Shown here: piece by piece, positions 18,253 to 27,640 of the stretch
Position numbering within the stretch: the stretch's first letter is position 1
How the letters are laid out: each line of letters begins with the position of its first letter
DNA from: Rugosimonospora africana
Lineage (GTDB): Bacteria; Actinomycetota; Actinomycetes; Mycobacteriales; Micromonosporaceae
Direction of reading: 5' to 3'
DNA length: 64,000 bases
Assembly (NCBI RefSeq): GCF_016862975.1
Contig: NZ_BONZ01000001.1
Coordinates: 1 to 64,000, forward strand
Program-made: the position numbers and the translations under genes
The notes under the pieces: generated by a model
Told to the model about the DNA's origin: nothing
The model's database searches: none
What the model saw: the letters and a program-made list of their open reading frames with translations, nothing else

Positions 18253-19218
18253 ATGGCGGACCCGTCGAGGGACTTCGTGGAGAGTAGCGAGCCGTTCCGG
18301 CGCGAACTGCTTGCCCACTGCTACCGCATGCTCGGTGAGGCGGACGAAGCCGAGGATGTGGTTCAGGAAACGTACCTGCGCGCGTGGCGCTCTTACGACA
18401 GCTTCGAAGGCCGCTCATCGCTGCGCACCTGGCTCTACCGGATCGCCACCAACGCCTGCCTGTCCGCGATAGAGCAGCGCGGCAGGCGGGCGCTTCCTTC
18501 TGGCTTGGGCAGCCCCGCCGCGGATCCCGATGTGGGGCAGGTGGAGGCCGACTCCGATGTGGCGTGGCTCGGTCCGATCCCGGACGTTTGGGTGACGGCC
18601 GAGGCATACGATCCCGCGGCGATCGTCACGGCGCGCCAGAGCGTGCGGCTCGCGCTGATCGCGAGCTTGCAGTACCTCCCCGCTCGGCAGCGAGCCGTGC
18701 TTCTGCTCCGGGAGGTCCTCGGATTCAGCGCGAGCGAGGCCGCCAGCATGCTCGAGACCTCTGTCAGCGCGATCAAAAGCATGCTGCAACGAGCCCGGGC
18801 TCGTCTCGATGAGGTCGCTCCGACTCTCGATACCGTCGTGGAACCGTCCGAGCCCCGCGCTCGTGCCCTCCTCGACTTGTACATCGCCGGGTTTGAGAAC
18901 TCCGATATCGCTGCTCTCGAGCGGGCACTGCGCACCGACGCCGCCATCGAACTGGTCGGCACGCGCGCCTGGTTCGCCGGCAAAGCGACGTGCCTGCGCT
19001 ACCTCGCCCACGTGATCGGATCCCCTGGAGACTGGCGGATGCGGCCGACCACGGCCAACGGCCAACCCGCCGCTGCCACCTACTACACCGCCGGCGCGAC
19101 CAGCCAGGCCCTGGGAATCGCCGTCCTCACGGCCACCTCCGCCGGCATCGCCCGCGTCACGGTCTTCCCCGGCGGCCCCGGCCTCGTAGCGAACTTCGAC
19201 CTTCCCGAGGAGTGCTGA
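18253..19218 (+). CDS. ECF sigma factor with SnoaL-like C-terminal domain
   Basis: A 321-residue RNA polymerase sigma factor. Region 2 (PFRRELLAHCYRMLGEADEA to TWLYRIATNACL) and region 4 (LPARQRAVLLLREVLGFSAS, then a DNA-binding helix) are followed by a C-terminal SnoaL/NTF2-like domain (about 205-320) as in the SigJ/SigG-like large ECF groups. No anti-sigma gene is adjacent; in these groups the C-terminal domain is the regulator. ATG 18253 has AAGGAG seven bases upstream. The F420-type reductase gene starts two bases after its stop and is its likely target. Confidence 0.92.
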   Translation: MADPSRDFVESSEPFRRELLAHCYRMLGEADEAEDVVQETYLRAWRSYDSFEGRSSLRTWLYRIATNACLSAIEQRGRRALPSGLGSPAADPDVGQVEADSDVAWLGPIPDVWVTAEAYDPAAIVTARQSVRLALIASLQYLPARQRAVLLLREVLGFSASEAASMLETSVSAIKSMLQRARARLDEVAPTLDTVVEPSEPRARALLDLYIAGFENSDIAALERALRTDAAIELVGTRAWFAGKATCLRYLAHVIGSPGDWRMRPTTANGQPAAATYYTAGATSQALGIAVLTATSAGIARVTVFPGGPGLVANFDLPEEC

Positions 19219-19219
19219 G

Positions 19220-19681
19220 ATGGCAACACCGAGCAACGAAGAGTTCATCGCCTACAACAAGGGCATCATCGAAGAGTTCCGCGCACACGGCGGGACGGTC
19301 ACCCGACCGGATTTCCCGATCCTGCTCCTGACCACCACTGGCGCCCGAACCGGCAGGCCGCACACGGTTCCGCTGGGATTTGGAGTCGACGGAGACCGAG
19401 TCTTCGTCGTGGCATCCAAAGCGGGCGCGCCGACACACCCGGACTGGTTCCACAACCTTCGCGCCGCGCCCTCGGTGACGGTCGAGCTCGGGACAAGCAC
19501 GTTCCGCGCGACCGCCATCGTCACCGGAGACGCCGAGCGCGATCGTCTTTACCGGATCGTCACCGGCGACGCGCCCGGCCCGAACGCCTACGAACAGAAC
19601 ACCACGCGAGTGTTCCCCGTGGTCGTGCTCGACGGAGTCAGCGCGAGCGCATCGTCATCGGCAACGGCATCCGTGCGCTGA
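19220..19681 (+). CDS. F420H2-dependent quinone reductase-like (Ddn family) protein
   Basis: A 153-residue split-barrel protein. The Ddn/F420H2_quin_red signature is present: [20 protein letters not shown] (about 34-53), [14 protein letters not shown] and a C-terminal Tyr-Glu pair. The family uses deazaflavin F420 to reduce quinones or nitro compounds. It is translationally linked to the preceding ECF sigma gene, which suggests an oxidative or electrophile-stress module. Confidence 0.9.
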   Translation: MATPSNEEFIAYNKGIIEEFRAHGGTVTRPDFPILLLTTTGARTGRPHTVPLGFGVDGDRVFVVASKAGAPTHPDWFHNLRAAPSVTVELGTSTFRATAIVTGDAERDRLYRIVTGDAPGPNAYEQNTTRVFPVVVLDGVSASASSSATASVR

Positions 19682-19824
19682 CAAGCCGCTCGACCGCTGA
19701 GGAAGGCAGGCGGCATATCGTCGGCGTATCGAAAGCCGCATACGTGCTGGCAACACCACGCAGCCTTGACTGGCGGCATGACCCACAGCGAACCAACCTT
19801 GGCCGGCCCCCGCGCGGCCCGGGC

Positions 19825-21168
19825 ATGATCCCGCTCAGCCTCGGCGAGATCGCCGCGGTCGTCGGCGGGACGGTCGAGGGCGACGGTGCCGTGACGGTGA
19901 CCGCGCCGGCCGTACTGGACGGCCGGGAGGCCGAGCCGGGCGGCCTCTTCGTCGCCTTCGCCGGCGAGCACGTCGACGGCCACGACTATGCCGACCAGGC
20001 CGCCCGGGCAGGCGCGGTGGCCGTGCTCGGCTCCCGGCCCACGCCGCTGCCCACCGTCGTCGTGAAGGATGCCCAGGCCGCGCTGCAGGCGCTCGCCGCC
20101 CACGTCGTGGCCCGGCTGCGCGACGGGCTGACCGTCGTCGGGCTGACCGGCTCCCAGGGCAAGACCAGCACCAAGGACCTGCTGGCGGCCGTGCTGTCGA
20201 GCGTCGCGCCGACGAGCGCCACGATCGGATCGCTCAACAACGAGCTCGGCGTGCCGCTCACCATGCTGCGCGCCGACGCGGCCACCCGGTTCCTCGTCCT
20301 CGAGATGGGAGCCCGCCGCATCGGCGACATCGCCGAACTCGCCGGCCTGGTGGCGCCGGACATCGCTGTCGTCCTCAACGTCGGTCAGGCCCATCTCGGC
20401 TCGTTCGGGTCGCGCGAGGGCATCGCCAGGGCCAAGGGCGAGCTGGTACGGGGGCTGGCTCGTGGTGGCACCGCCGTCCTCAACGCCGACGATTCCCGGG
20501 TGGCCGCGATGCGTTCGCTCACCGACGGCCCGGTGCTGACCTTCGGTCGGGTGGAGCACGCCGACGTACGGCTGCTCGACCTGACGCTGGACCGGCTCGG
20601 CCGGCCGTCCTTCACGCTGCGGACCGCCGACGCGTCGGCTCCCGTCGCGCTGCCCCTCGTGGGCGCCCACCAGGCGCTCAACGCGGCGGCTGCCGCGGGG
20701 GCGGGGCTGGCGGCCGGCGTACGCCTTGACGTGGCCGCGGCGGCGCTGGCCACCGTCTCGCTGTCGAAGTGGCGCCTGGAACTGCGCGACCTCGCCAGCG
20801 GCGCGACGCTGCTCAACGACTCCTTCAACGCCAATCCCGACTCGACTCGCGCCGCGCTCGATGCGCTGGCGTCTATCGAGGGCGGACGCCGCATCGCCGT
20901 CCTCGGGGAGATGCGCGAGCTCGGCGACGACAGCGAGGCCGAGCACCGCGCCATCGGGGAGTACGCCGCCTCCCGGACCGACGTGGTGGTCGCGGTCGGC
21001 GAGGCCGCCCGGCCGATCGCCGATGGCGCGGGAGAGCGGGCGGTGGCGCTGGCCGACAACGACGCGGCCGTCGACTGGCTGCGCGGCCACCTCGCCGCCA
21101 GCGATGTGGTGCTCGTCAAGGCATCCCGCGACGAGCGCCTCGACGAGGTCGCCGCCGCACTCGCGTAG
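19825..21168 (+). CDS. murF: MurF-type ligase (UDP-MurNAc-tripeptide:D-Ala-D-Ala ligase) paralogue
   Basis: A 447-residue Mur ligase: substrate domain beginning [23 protein letters not shown] loop [14 protein letters not shown] (about 110-123), [26 protein letters not shown], and the C-terminal domain with [15 protein letters not shown]. All match MurF. It stands alone, with no other dcw-cluster genes, at the edge of the biosynthetic cluster, so it is probably a second copy: a resistance duplicate of the cellular target or a recruited amide ligase (both inference). ATG 19825 starts at the conserved N terminus. Confidence 0.88.
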   Translation: MIPLSLGEIAAVVGGTVEGDGAVTVTAPAVLDGREAEPGGLFVAFAGEHVDGHDYADQAARAGAVAVLGSRPTPLPTVVVKDAQAALQALAAHVVARLRDGLTVVGLTGSQGKTSTKDLLAAVLSSVAPTSATIGSLNNELGVPLTMLRADAATRFLVLEMGARRIGDIAELAGLVAPDIAVVLNVGQAHLGSFGSREGIARAKGELVRGLARGGTAVLNADDSRVAAMRSLTDGPVLTFGRVEHADVRLLDLTLDRLGRPSFTLRTADASAPVALPLVGAHQALNAAAAAGAGLAAGVRLDVAAAALATVSLSKWRLELRDLASGATLLNDSFNANPDSTRAALDALASIEGGRRIAVLGEMRELGDDSEAEHRAIGEYAASRTDVVVAVGEAARPIADGAGERAVALADNDAAVDWLRGHLAASDVVLVKASRDERLDEVAAALA

Positions 21169-21215
21169 TTGGGCGGGTGCGAGCCAGAAGCTGCGTTGTC
21201 GGCGGTCGCGCCGTT

Positions 21216-23303
21216 TCAGCCGGTACCGATGATGCTCAGGTCTTGGAAGTTGTGCATGGCCGCCGAGGAACGGCCCAACACCGTGCGGTCGATCCAGTCC
21301 TGCCACCGCCGCTCTGGCGCGCTGTCGTGCCAGTCCAGCGGCTTGCTGTAATACTCCAGGTCGCCGCTGATCCCCCGCTCCCCGGCCACCTGGTCGCCGG
21401 CACGCACCAGCGCACCCGACACCGGCGTCGGTTCGTCGAGCGGCTGGGAGCCGTCGCGGGTGCGCGCCTGCTCGAAGTAGGTGATCCAGTCATGGTCGAC
21501 CGGAAACACCTTGCCGGTCCGGCAGTCGTAGGAGGGGAGGATGACCAAATCCTTCTGGTACTGGATGGCAGAGGCGAGATTGGTGACGGTCGGGTACCGG
21601 CGGCGCAGGTGATCGGTGAGCACCGCGAAGAACTCGTCGAGGTGCAGGCACGCCTGCACGTAGAGCCAGCGGGCCGGGTGCAGCAGGTAGGGCAGGTTGG
21701 GCAGCTCGCGTACGGCGAGGAAGTCCATCGCCTCGTCGTCCTCGAGGAAGCCGCGATAGTGGTCGGACAGGGTCTGGGCCCACGAGCCGGTCAACTCCGC
21801 GGCCGGCATCGCCTCGTCGATGAGGTCGGCATAGAAGTCGAGGTATGAGATGCCGTGGGTCAGCCGCAGATACATCGCGATCCGCTGGGTGAGGCTGCAG
21901 TTGTGCAGCACCTTGACGAACGCGGAGTACGTCGAGATGCGTACCCAGTCTTCCCGGGTATAGGTCTTCGACGACACCACGATCCGGTCCGGCTTGCGGG
22001 CAACGCCGTCGCTCACCACCTGGACGTGGCGGGACGTCAGATCGTAGGTGATCCGGTCGATGGTGCCGACCTGCCACTCGTCAAGAAACGAACGCTCCGC
22101 GGCGGGGGCGTTGGGTAGCAGCCGGTAGGTCTGCATCAGGTAGTCCTCGTGGATGCCCCACTCCATCAGGTCGGCGAGACACCCCTGCCACAGGTCGTAG
22201 GTGTCGCCGGGGATGCCGAGGATCAGCTGAACCTCGACCGGTACCTTGGCGGCCATCATCGTCTTGACGACCTCGACCTGTCGCTGCGGCGAGATGTTGC
22301 TGCGGTTGGTCGCGGCGAGCACCGACGGCTTGGTGTGCTGGATGGAAAGCGCGTGGTTGGTGCAGATCCCGCTCTTGGCGAACTTCAGCGCGATTTCGGT
22401 CGCCCGGCGGGGGTTGTTCTTCGCCGCGCTGTAGAAGAAGAACTGGGGATAGTTGTCGTGCTGGCGGCGCGACTCGTTGAGCAGGTCCGCGATTTCCACG
22501 TCGCGGGGCAGGATGCCGAAGTTAGCGTCGGCCATCATGACCGTGTCGATGTGCATCCTCCCCATCCAGTCGATCTCGGCCTTGATCCGCTCCATCTCGA
22601 ACCGGCGAACCTTGGACAGGGTGCTGGAACCCCAGTCGCAGTAGCTGCATCCGTATGGGCAGCCACGGGTCGTCTCGAAGATCATGCCGAACGACAGGTC
22701 GGGGTGGCTGCCTAGCAGGCGCTCGTAGTAGTCGGTCTGGTCGAGGTAGGGGCTGTGATCGAAGACGGTGGGTACGTCCGGCGGACCGGTGTAGCGGTGC
22801 CCGGCATCCGGGGCGCCGGGAAGGTAGAGGCCGGGTACGTCGCTGAGGTCGCGGTCGCCGCCGACCACCTTGGCGAGAATGCGCTGGAACGTGACCTCTC
22901 CGTCTTTGACCGCGATCGCGTCGATGTACGGGTGCTGGGCGAAGAACGTCGGATCCTTGTAGTCGGGCTCGGGGCCGCCGGCCACCACCAGACAGTCCGG
23001 GTGCTCGGCCTTCACGTGCGCCGCGACGAGGCACTGTGCCGCCCAGTTCCAGGTGTAGCAGCTCAGCCCGAGGACATCTATCTTCTTGCCGCCGTAGGGC
23101 GCGAGCATGACCTCCGGCTTGTCGTTCCACCAGATCGGGTCGAGCCACTCGATCGGCGCGTCGGGCGACCCGTGGCGCTCCCAGTATGACTTCAGCACCG
23201 ACGAGACATACGGCAGGTACGGCCGGGAGTTGTCGAACTGCAGCGCACCCGTCGAGCCCTGGGGTTCGCTGATGAGGACGGTGGTTCCGACGACCTGCGA
23301 CAT
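21216..23303 (-). CDS. Cobalamin-binding-type radical SAM enzyme
   Basis: A 695-residue class B radical SAM protein. An N-terminal B12-binding-like Rossmann domain (residues 10-150; lacks DxHxxG, as in most of this class) precedes the radical SAM barrel with C215-x3-C219-x2-C222 in RGCPYGCSYCDWG and a long C-terminal region. Such enzymes methylate unactivated carbon or rearrange skeletons; the substrate here is unknown. ATG 23303 is preferred to GTG 23312 because AAGGTG is well spaced. It is transcribed alone, divergent from the GT1 glycosyltransferase, from a region holding a shared inverted repeat. Confidence 0.9.
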   Translation of the reverse strand: MSQVVGTTVLISEPQGSTGALQFDNSRPYLPYVSSVLKSYWERHGSPDAPIEWLDPIWWNDKPEVMLAPYGGKKIDVLGLSCYTWNWAAQCLVAAHVKAEHPDCLVVAGGPEPDYKDPTFFAQHPYIDAIAVKDGEVTFQRILAKVVGGDRDLSDVPGLYLPGAPDAGHRYTGPPDVPTVFDHSPYLDQTDYYERLLGSHPDLSFGMIFETTRGCPYGCSYCDWGSSTLSKVRRFEMERIKAEIDWMGRMHIDTVMMADANFGILPRDVEIADLLNESRRQHDNYPQFFFYSAAKNNPRRATEIALKFAKSGICTNHALSIQHTKPSVLAATNRSNISPQRQVEVVKTMMAAKVPVEVQLILGIPGDTYDLWQGCLADLMEWGIHEDYLMQTYRLLPNAPAAERSFLDEWQVGTIDRITYDLTSRHVQVVSDGVARKPDRIVVSSKTYTREDWVRISTYSAFVKVLHNCSLTQRIAMYLRLTHGISYLDFYADLIDEAMPAAELTGSWAQTLSDHYRGFLEDDEAMDFLAVRELPNLPYLLHPARWLYVQACLHLDEFFAVLTDHLRRRYPTVTNLASAIQYQKDLVILPSYDCRTGKVFPVDHDWITYFEQARTRDGSQPLDEPTPVSGALVRAGDQVAGERGISGDLEYYSKPLDWHDSAPERRWQDWIDRTVLGRSSAAMHNFQDLSIIGTG

Positions 23304-23353
23304 GGGTGTCACCTTCGCCTAAGTTAACTATCTGTCAATAGATGCACGTCCAG

Positions 23354-23366
23354 TACGCTCAGCGTA
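23354..23366. promoter_or_regulatory. Inverted repeat TACGCT-N-AGCGTA
   Basis: A perfect 6-base inverted repeat with a one-base spacer, extended as GTACGCTCAGCGTAGC, lies in the divergent region between the radical SAM and GT1 genes. A near-identical element occurs at 62147. The two shared copies in intergenic DNA point to a binding site for one regulator. Confidence 0.5.
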
Positions 23367-23470
23367 GCAACCCGACACGCACAGCGGCAGGTCGTGTGGC
23401 CATCGGGATGTTCGTCGCGCCGTACTCGTCCACTGTGGACTCGCGAGGCGACGACCGGGGCGATGTGGCT

Positions 23471-23489
23471 GTTAACCTTTGCGTACGAT
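23471..23489 (+). promoter_or_regulatory. Shared promoter-like element GTTAAC-N7-TACGAT (GT1 gene)
   Basis: GTTAAC (23471-23476), seven bases and TACGAT (23484-23489) lie 38 bases before the GT1 start codon. TACGAT is placed like a -10 box. The same layout recurs upstream of other cluster operons (32432, 38272). Confidence 0.5.
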
Positions 23490-23526
23490 ATTCGTCGGGA
23501 TGGTCCCCGAGCGTCGAGGAGGGCCC

Positions 23527-24729
23527 GTGCGGATCCTGGCGGCGACCACATCCGGCATCGGCCATTTCCGGCCGCTGCTGCCGTTCCTGGCCTCCTGCGC
23601 CACGGCCGGCCACGAGGTCCGGGTCATCGCACCCGGCTCGCTCGCCGCCCAGGTCGCTGGATCCGGGTTCGCCTTCGTGCCCGGCGAGGACGGTCCGGCC
23701 GAGGAGATGGACCGGCTGAACCACATCATCGCCAGCGCGCCGCCGAAGGAAAAGGCTCGCGCGGTACGGAAGATCCTCGCCGTGGTGTCGCCGTGCGCCC
23801 TGCTGCCCGCGATGCTGGAGACGATCGACGAGTACCGTCCGGATCTGATCCTGCGGGACATCGTGGAGCTCAGCTCGTGGGCCGCCGGACAGGCCCGCGG
23901 GGTGCCGCAGGTGGCGGTGAACTTCACGCTGCACAGGGCCTCCCGCCGGATGCTCCTCGGCCTGGCGACGATGGTGGACCCGCTGCGGACCCTGGCCGGC
24001 CTGCCGGGCTCGGACCTGGAGGAGACGAGGCTGCGCATCACCAGCGTCCCGGTCGTGAGTTGCCTGCCCGAGTCGCTCGACCCGGCGGAGCGGCTCCCGG
24101 TGACGCACCGCTTCCGACCGACCGGATCGGCACCGGCTCCCCGCGCGGAGGAGACGGCCGAGCCCGTGGTGTATGTCTCGTTCGGCACCGTCACGCCGGC
24201 CATGCCGGCCTCGGTGGCGAGACTGCGGGACGTGGTGGCGGCCGTCGCCGAGCTGCCGGTACGCCTGCTGGTCAGTGTCGGCCGCACCCTGGCCCCGGAG
24301 CAGTGGCCACCGGTCGGGCCACGGGTACGCGTCGAGCCCTGGGTCGACGAGCACCTGGTCCTGCCCACGGTGGCCGCCGTGGTGTGCCACGGCGGCGCGG
24401 GAACGACGCTGGAGGCGCTGCGCGCGGGCGCACCCCTGGTGGTGGTTCCCCAGTTCGGCGACCAGCCGGCTATCGCGATGGCGGTCGCCGACGCCGGAGC
24501 GGGCATCTGGCTGCGCCGCGACGAGCGGGGGAACCTGCCGACCGCCACGGAGGTGCGCGACGCGGTGGAGCGGCTGCTCGCCGAGCCGGCCTTCCGGACC
24601 CGTACCCGGTCGATCGCGGCGGAACTGGCCGCGATGCCCACCACCGACGCGGCCGTCGAACTGTTCGCCCAAGTCGCGAACGGCAGCGATCTCGGGGAAT
24701 CAGAGCCGGTCAGGTCGGCGGGGCTGTAG
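23527..24729 (+). CDS. Family 1 glycosyltransferase (MGT/EryC3-like)
   Basis: A 400-residue GT-B enzyme that moves a sugar from an NDP-sugar to a small-molecule acceptor. The N-terminal acceptor domain begins MRILAATTSGIGHFRPLLPF. The donor domain has VYVSFGTV and the PSPG-like motif CHGGAGTTLEALRAGAPLVV followed by PQFGDQ. GTG 23527 is chosen because GAGGAGG lies just upstream. It is the first antibiotic-type glycosyltransferase of the cluster and converges with the aminotransferase gene three bases downstream. Confidence 0.92.
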   Translation: MRILAATTSGIGHFRPLLPFLASCATAGHEVRVIAPGSLAAQVAGSGFAFVPGEDGPAEEMDRLNHIIASAPPKEKARAVRKILAVVSPCALLPAMLETIDEYRPDLILRDIVELSSWAAGQARGVPQVAVNFTLHRASRRMLLGLATMVDPLRTLAGLPGSDLEETRLRITSVPVVSCLPESLDPAERLPVTHRFRPTGSAPAPRAEETAEPVVYVSFGTVTPAMPASVARLRDVVAAVAELPVRLLVSVGRTLAPEQWPPVGPRVRVEPWVDEHLVLPTVAAVVCHGGAGTTLEALRAGAPLVVVPQFGDQPAIAMAVADAGAGIWLRRDERGNLPTATEVRDAVERLLAEPAFRTRTRSIAAELAAMPTTDAAVELFAQVANGSDLGESEPVRSAGL

Positions 24730-24732
24730 CAC

Positions 24733-25953
24733 CTACCGGAGGCGCTCCACGACGTCCACGAAGTGCTCCGCCGCGGCGGCGATCTCGTCGGGCTCGGACG
24801 ATGGCCGGATGCCAAAGGACGCGCCGAGGTATGAGTCGCTGACCCCGACGCTGAGCGTGATGGCGCGCGACAGCAGGTCGTCGGTGCGCGGCAACACACC
24901 GGCGGCGAACCGGCTCAGGTCGGGCTGGCGCACGCGCAGCGTCGGAGGCAACGCCTGGGCCCGTACCGGTCCCATGTTGACGTAGTTGTGCCGCCCGGAA
25001 CCGCTGAGGGTGATGGTGCCCAGCTCCGCGGCGACCCGCTTGGCGTGTTCTTCCCGGTCGAACAGATATGTCAACGTGGTGCCGCAGTCTCCGGACGGGT
25101 CGGGGAGCCGCCGTTCCCGCACGCCGGCCGGCTCGCCGATCGCCGCGCGCAGCGCCGACTGCCGTGCGCGCAGCCGGTCGAGCAGGCCGGGCAGCTTGCG
25201 TACCTGGGCCAGCGCCACCGCACCGGTCAGCTCGTGCATGCGCAGGTTGAGACCGAGTAGCACGCCGGTGTCGCGCACACCGGCACGGTACGGCGCCGCA
25301 CCGTGGTCGTGGATGGCGAATGCCCGCTCGAACAACTCGTCGTCGTCGGTCAGCAGCACGCCGCCGTCCCCCGCGGTGAACGTCTTGAAGACGTTGAGGC
25401 TGAACGCGCCGAAGGTGCCGAAACCGCCGACGTGCCGGCCCTTGTAGGTCGCGCCGCCGGCCTGTGCGCAGTCTTCGAACAGGTCCAGCCCGTGCTCGTC
25501 GCAAACGGTGCGCAGGGCGTCGAGGTCGGCCGGGGCTCCCAACATGTGGACCGCCATCACGCCGACCGTCCGGTCGGTGACCTTCCGGGCCACGTCGGCC
25601 GGGTCCAGGGTGAGGCTCTCGTCGACCTCCGCGAGCACCGGCGTCAGCCCGGCATAACCGATCGACGCGATGGAGGCGATGAAGGTGTATCCGGGCACGA
25701 TGACTTCGGCGCCGGGCTCATACCGGCCGGCGAGCAGCCCGGCCAGCAGCGCGCTGGTGCAGCTGTTGGTGCCCAGGCAGTGTCGCACCCCGGTCAGCGC
25801 GGCCAGCTCCCGTTCGAAGGTGAGCACCTTGGACACGTCGGTGCCGTCGGCTCCGTCGTCGAAGCGGTACCGACTCAGTTCGCGATTGCGAAGTACTTCG
25901 ACGATCTCCGCGATCTCTTCGTCGCCGACCAGCTCGAGCCCCGGACCCGGCAT
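24733..25953 (-). CDS. DegT/DnrJ/EryC1-family aminotransferase
   Basis: A 406-residue fold-type I PLP enzyme of the sugar aminotransferase family. It has the family motifs NSCTSALLAGL, PGYTFIASIASI, FEDCAQAGGATYKGRHVG and the PLP lysine K190 in SLNVFKTFTAGDGG. It probably installs an amino group on a keto-sugar or cyclitol of the product. It is transcribed alone, away from a short pseudogene fragment, and converges on the GT1 gene. Confidence 0.92.
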   Translation of the reverse strand: MPGPGLELVGDEEIAEIVEVLRNRELSRYRFDDGADGTDVSKVLTFERELAALTGVRHCLGTNSCTSALLAGLLAGRYEPGAEVIVPGYTFIASIASIGYAGLTPVLAEVDESLTLDPADVARKVTDRTVGVMAVHMLGAPADLDALRTVCDEHGLDLFEDCAQAGGATYKGRHVGGFGTFGAFSLNVFKTFTAGDGGVLLTDDDELFERAFAIHDHGAAPYRAGVRDTGVLLGLNLRMHELTGAVALAQVRKLPGLLDRLRARQSALRAAIGEPAGVRERRLPDPSGDCGTTLTYLFDREEHAKRVAAELGTITLSGSGRHNYVNMGPVRAQALPPTLRVRQPDLSRFAAGVLPRTDDLLSRAITLSVGVSDSYLGASFGIRPSSEPDEIAAAAEHFVDVVERLR

Positions 25954-25992
25954 TCAGACCACCCCCGACCCGGCTGCCGCCGGCATTCTCCG

Positions 25993-26109
25993 CATGACGT
26001 CCTTGAGGATCTCATCGACCGCGCGGGCCGGCAAGCGGTCGGCAATGAAGTAATCCTTGGTGTACTATCCGACACGCTGAAGGACCGGGCGCACCAGGTG
26101 TGCGTCGCC
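25993..26109 (+). pseudogene. Decayed fragment of a creatininase-family gene
   Basis: In the frame starting at 25993 the DNA encodes HDVLEDLIDRAGRQ, then GNEVILGVLSDTLKDR. This matches the intact creatininase-family gene at 37522-38253 ([13 protein letters not shown] ... [16 protein letters not shown]) after a deletion of about 10-11 codons that removes [13 protein letters not shown] identity is high around GGCAATGAAGTAATC. There is no start, no active-site HG and no continuation. Because the 26050 promoter-like element lies inside it, the fragment may have been kept as regulatory DNA. Confidence 0.6.
26050..26068 (+). promoter_or_regulatory. Possible promoter-like element GTAATC-N7-TACTAT
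   Basis: GTAATC (26050-26055), seven bases and TACTAT (26063-26068) lie 88 bases upstream of the epimerase operon. The layout matches the cluster element at 38272, but the same bases also occur inside the intact creatininase gene because the region is its relic, so function is uncertain. Confidence 0.3.
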
Positions 26110-26155
26110 CCCACCACCACCCCAGATCGGCGTGGCACCAACACCGGGAGGGCAC

Positions 26156-27172
26156 ATGCGGTTCCTGATTACGGGCATCACCGGGTTCGTTGGTCCGCAC
26201 CTTGCGAACCTTCTGGTCCGGGACGGACATGAGGTCTACGGCCTGCTCCGTTCGTCCAACGGTCGCGAGGAAGACATCCGCGACGTGGTACCGGACGAGA
26301 TCTACGGCGAGCTGCGATTCATCCACGGCGACCTGCGCGAGTTCGAGTCCTGCACCCAGGTGCTGAGCCGGGTCGACTTCGACGGCGTCTTCCACCTGGC
26401 CGCGCAGAGCCACCCGCCGACCAGCTTCCTCGACCCGCGCGGCACGTTCCTCACCAACGCCCTCGGCACGATAAACCTGGCCGAGGCGATCAGGACCACC
26501 ACACCCGACTGCCGGCTGCTGTTCTGCTCGACCTCGGAGGTGTACGGCGCACCGCCGTCCGAGCGCGGCCCCATCAACGAGGACTTCCCGATCGCCCCGG
26601 TCAACCCGTACGGTGCGAGCAAGGCGGCGGCCGACTGCTACGTGCGGGAACGGGCCGCCTCGACCGAGATGGGCTTCTTCGTCACCCGCGCGTTCTCGCA
26701 CACCGGTCCCCGCCGTGCCCGGTGCTTTTCCATCGCCTCCGACGCATACCAGATCGTCCGGATCCTGGACGGCCGGCAGGAGCCGGTGATCCGGGTCGGC
26801 GCCCTGTCGAGCCGTCGCACCGTCGCCGACGTGCGGGACATCGCCGCCGCGTACGCCGCGCTCATGCTGCGGGCCGAGCCGGCCACCGCGTACAACGTGG
26901 GCGGCGAGGAGACGTTCAGCATGGGCGAGTTGCTGGACCGGATGCTCGACGTGACCGGACTGGCCGGGCAGGTCGAGAAGCGGGTCGACCCGGCACTGGT
27001 GCGCCCGATCGACATCCCGGTCCAGGTCTGTGACAGCAGCCGCTGCCGCACCCTGACCGGATGGCAACCGGAGATCTCCATCGACCGGACCCTCACCGAC
27101 CTTCTCGAATACCACACCCGCAAGATGGGCCAGCCGGTCGACGCGACCATGGCCCGGCTCCCCCTGCGGTAG
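26156..27172 (+). CDS. NAD-dependent epimerase/dehydratase (GDP-mannose dehydratase-like)
   Basis: A 338-residue extended SDR acting on nucleotide sugars. It has the NAD motif TGITGFVGPHLANLL, the catalytic Ser/Thr in CSTSEVYG and YxxxK in NPYGASKAAAD. The sequence style (HEVYGLLR, FHLAAQSHPPTSF) is closest to GDP-mannose 4,6-dehydratases and GDP-4-keto-6-deoxymannose reductases; it could equally act on an NDP-heptose. ATG 26156 has GGGAGGG upstream. It heads the operon epimerase-Nudix-GMC. Confidence 0.9.
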   Translation: MRFLITGITGFVGPHLANLLVRDGHEVYGLLRSSNGREEDIRDVVPDEIYGELRFIHGDLREFESCTQVLSRVDFDGVFHLAAQSHPPTSFLDPRGTFLTNALGTINLAEAIRTTTPDCRLLFCSTSEVYGAPPSERGPINEDFPIAPVNPYGASKAAADCYVRERAASTEMGFFVTRAFSHTGPRRARCFSIASDAYQIVRILDGRQEPVIRVGALSSRRTVADVRDIAAAYAALMLRAEPATAYNVGGEETFSMGELLDRMLDVTGLAGQVEKRVDPALVRPIDIPVQVCDSSRCRTLTGWQPEISIDRTLTDLLEYHTRKMGQPVDATMARLPLR

Positions 27173-27175
27173 GCG

Positions 27176-27640
27176 GTGACACGGCGCATGCTGCCGGACG
27201 ACGAGCGACGGCACCGGATGCTGGTACGGGTGCACACCATCCTGCGTGCCGGCGACCGGGCCGTCTTCACCCGGCGCGCGGCCGGTCTGGCCGCCGGAGG
27301 GCGGTGGCAACTGCCGGGCGGTCACGTCGAGGAGGGCGAATCGGTGGTACAAGCCGCTATCCGGGAGGCGCTGGAGGAGGTGGGCGTGCGGATCGCGGCC
27401 GAGGACACCCGGTTCGTCCACCTCGTCAACCACCGGGTCGCGACTGGAGCCACCCGGTTGGCCTTGTTCTTCGAGGCGACGACGTGGACCGGGGATCCGC
27501 GCAACGCGGAGCCGGACACGTGCGACGGCATCGGGTTCTATCCGCTGGCCGAGCCGCCCGGGCCGCTGGTGCCGTACATCGCGGAGGGGCTGGCGGGTTA
27601 TCGACTGGGTACCACGTTCGCGACGATGGGTTGGCGATGA
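27176..27640 (+). CDS. Nudix hydrolase
   Basis: A 154-residue protein with a full Nudix box GGHVEEGESVVQAAIREALE followed by EVGV. Nudix enzymes cleave nucleoside diphosphates linked to another group, so it may remove the NDP of a sugar nucleotide or clean up by-products. GTG 27176 lies three bases after the upstream stop (ATG 27188 possible), and its stop overlaps the start of the GMC gene (ATGA). Confidence 0.9.
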   Translation: MTRRMLPDDERRHRMLVRVHTILRAGDRAVFTRRAAGLAAGGRWQLPGGHVEEGESVVQAAIREALEEVGVRIAAEDTRFVHLVNHRVATGATRLALFFEATTWTGDPRNAEPDTCDGIGFYPLAEPPGPLVPYIAEGLAGYRLGTTFATMGWR

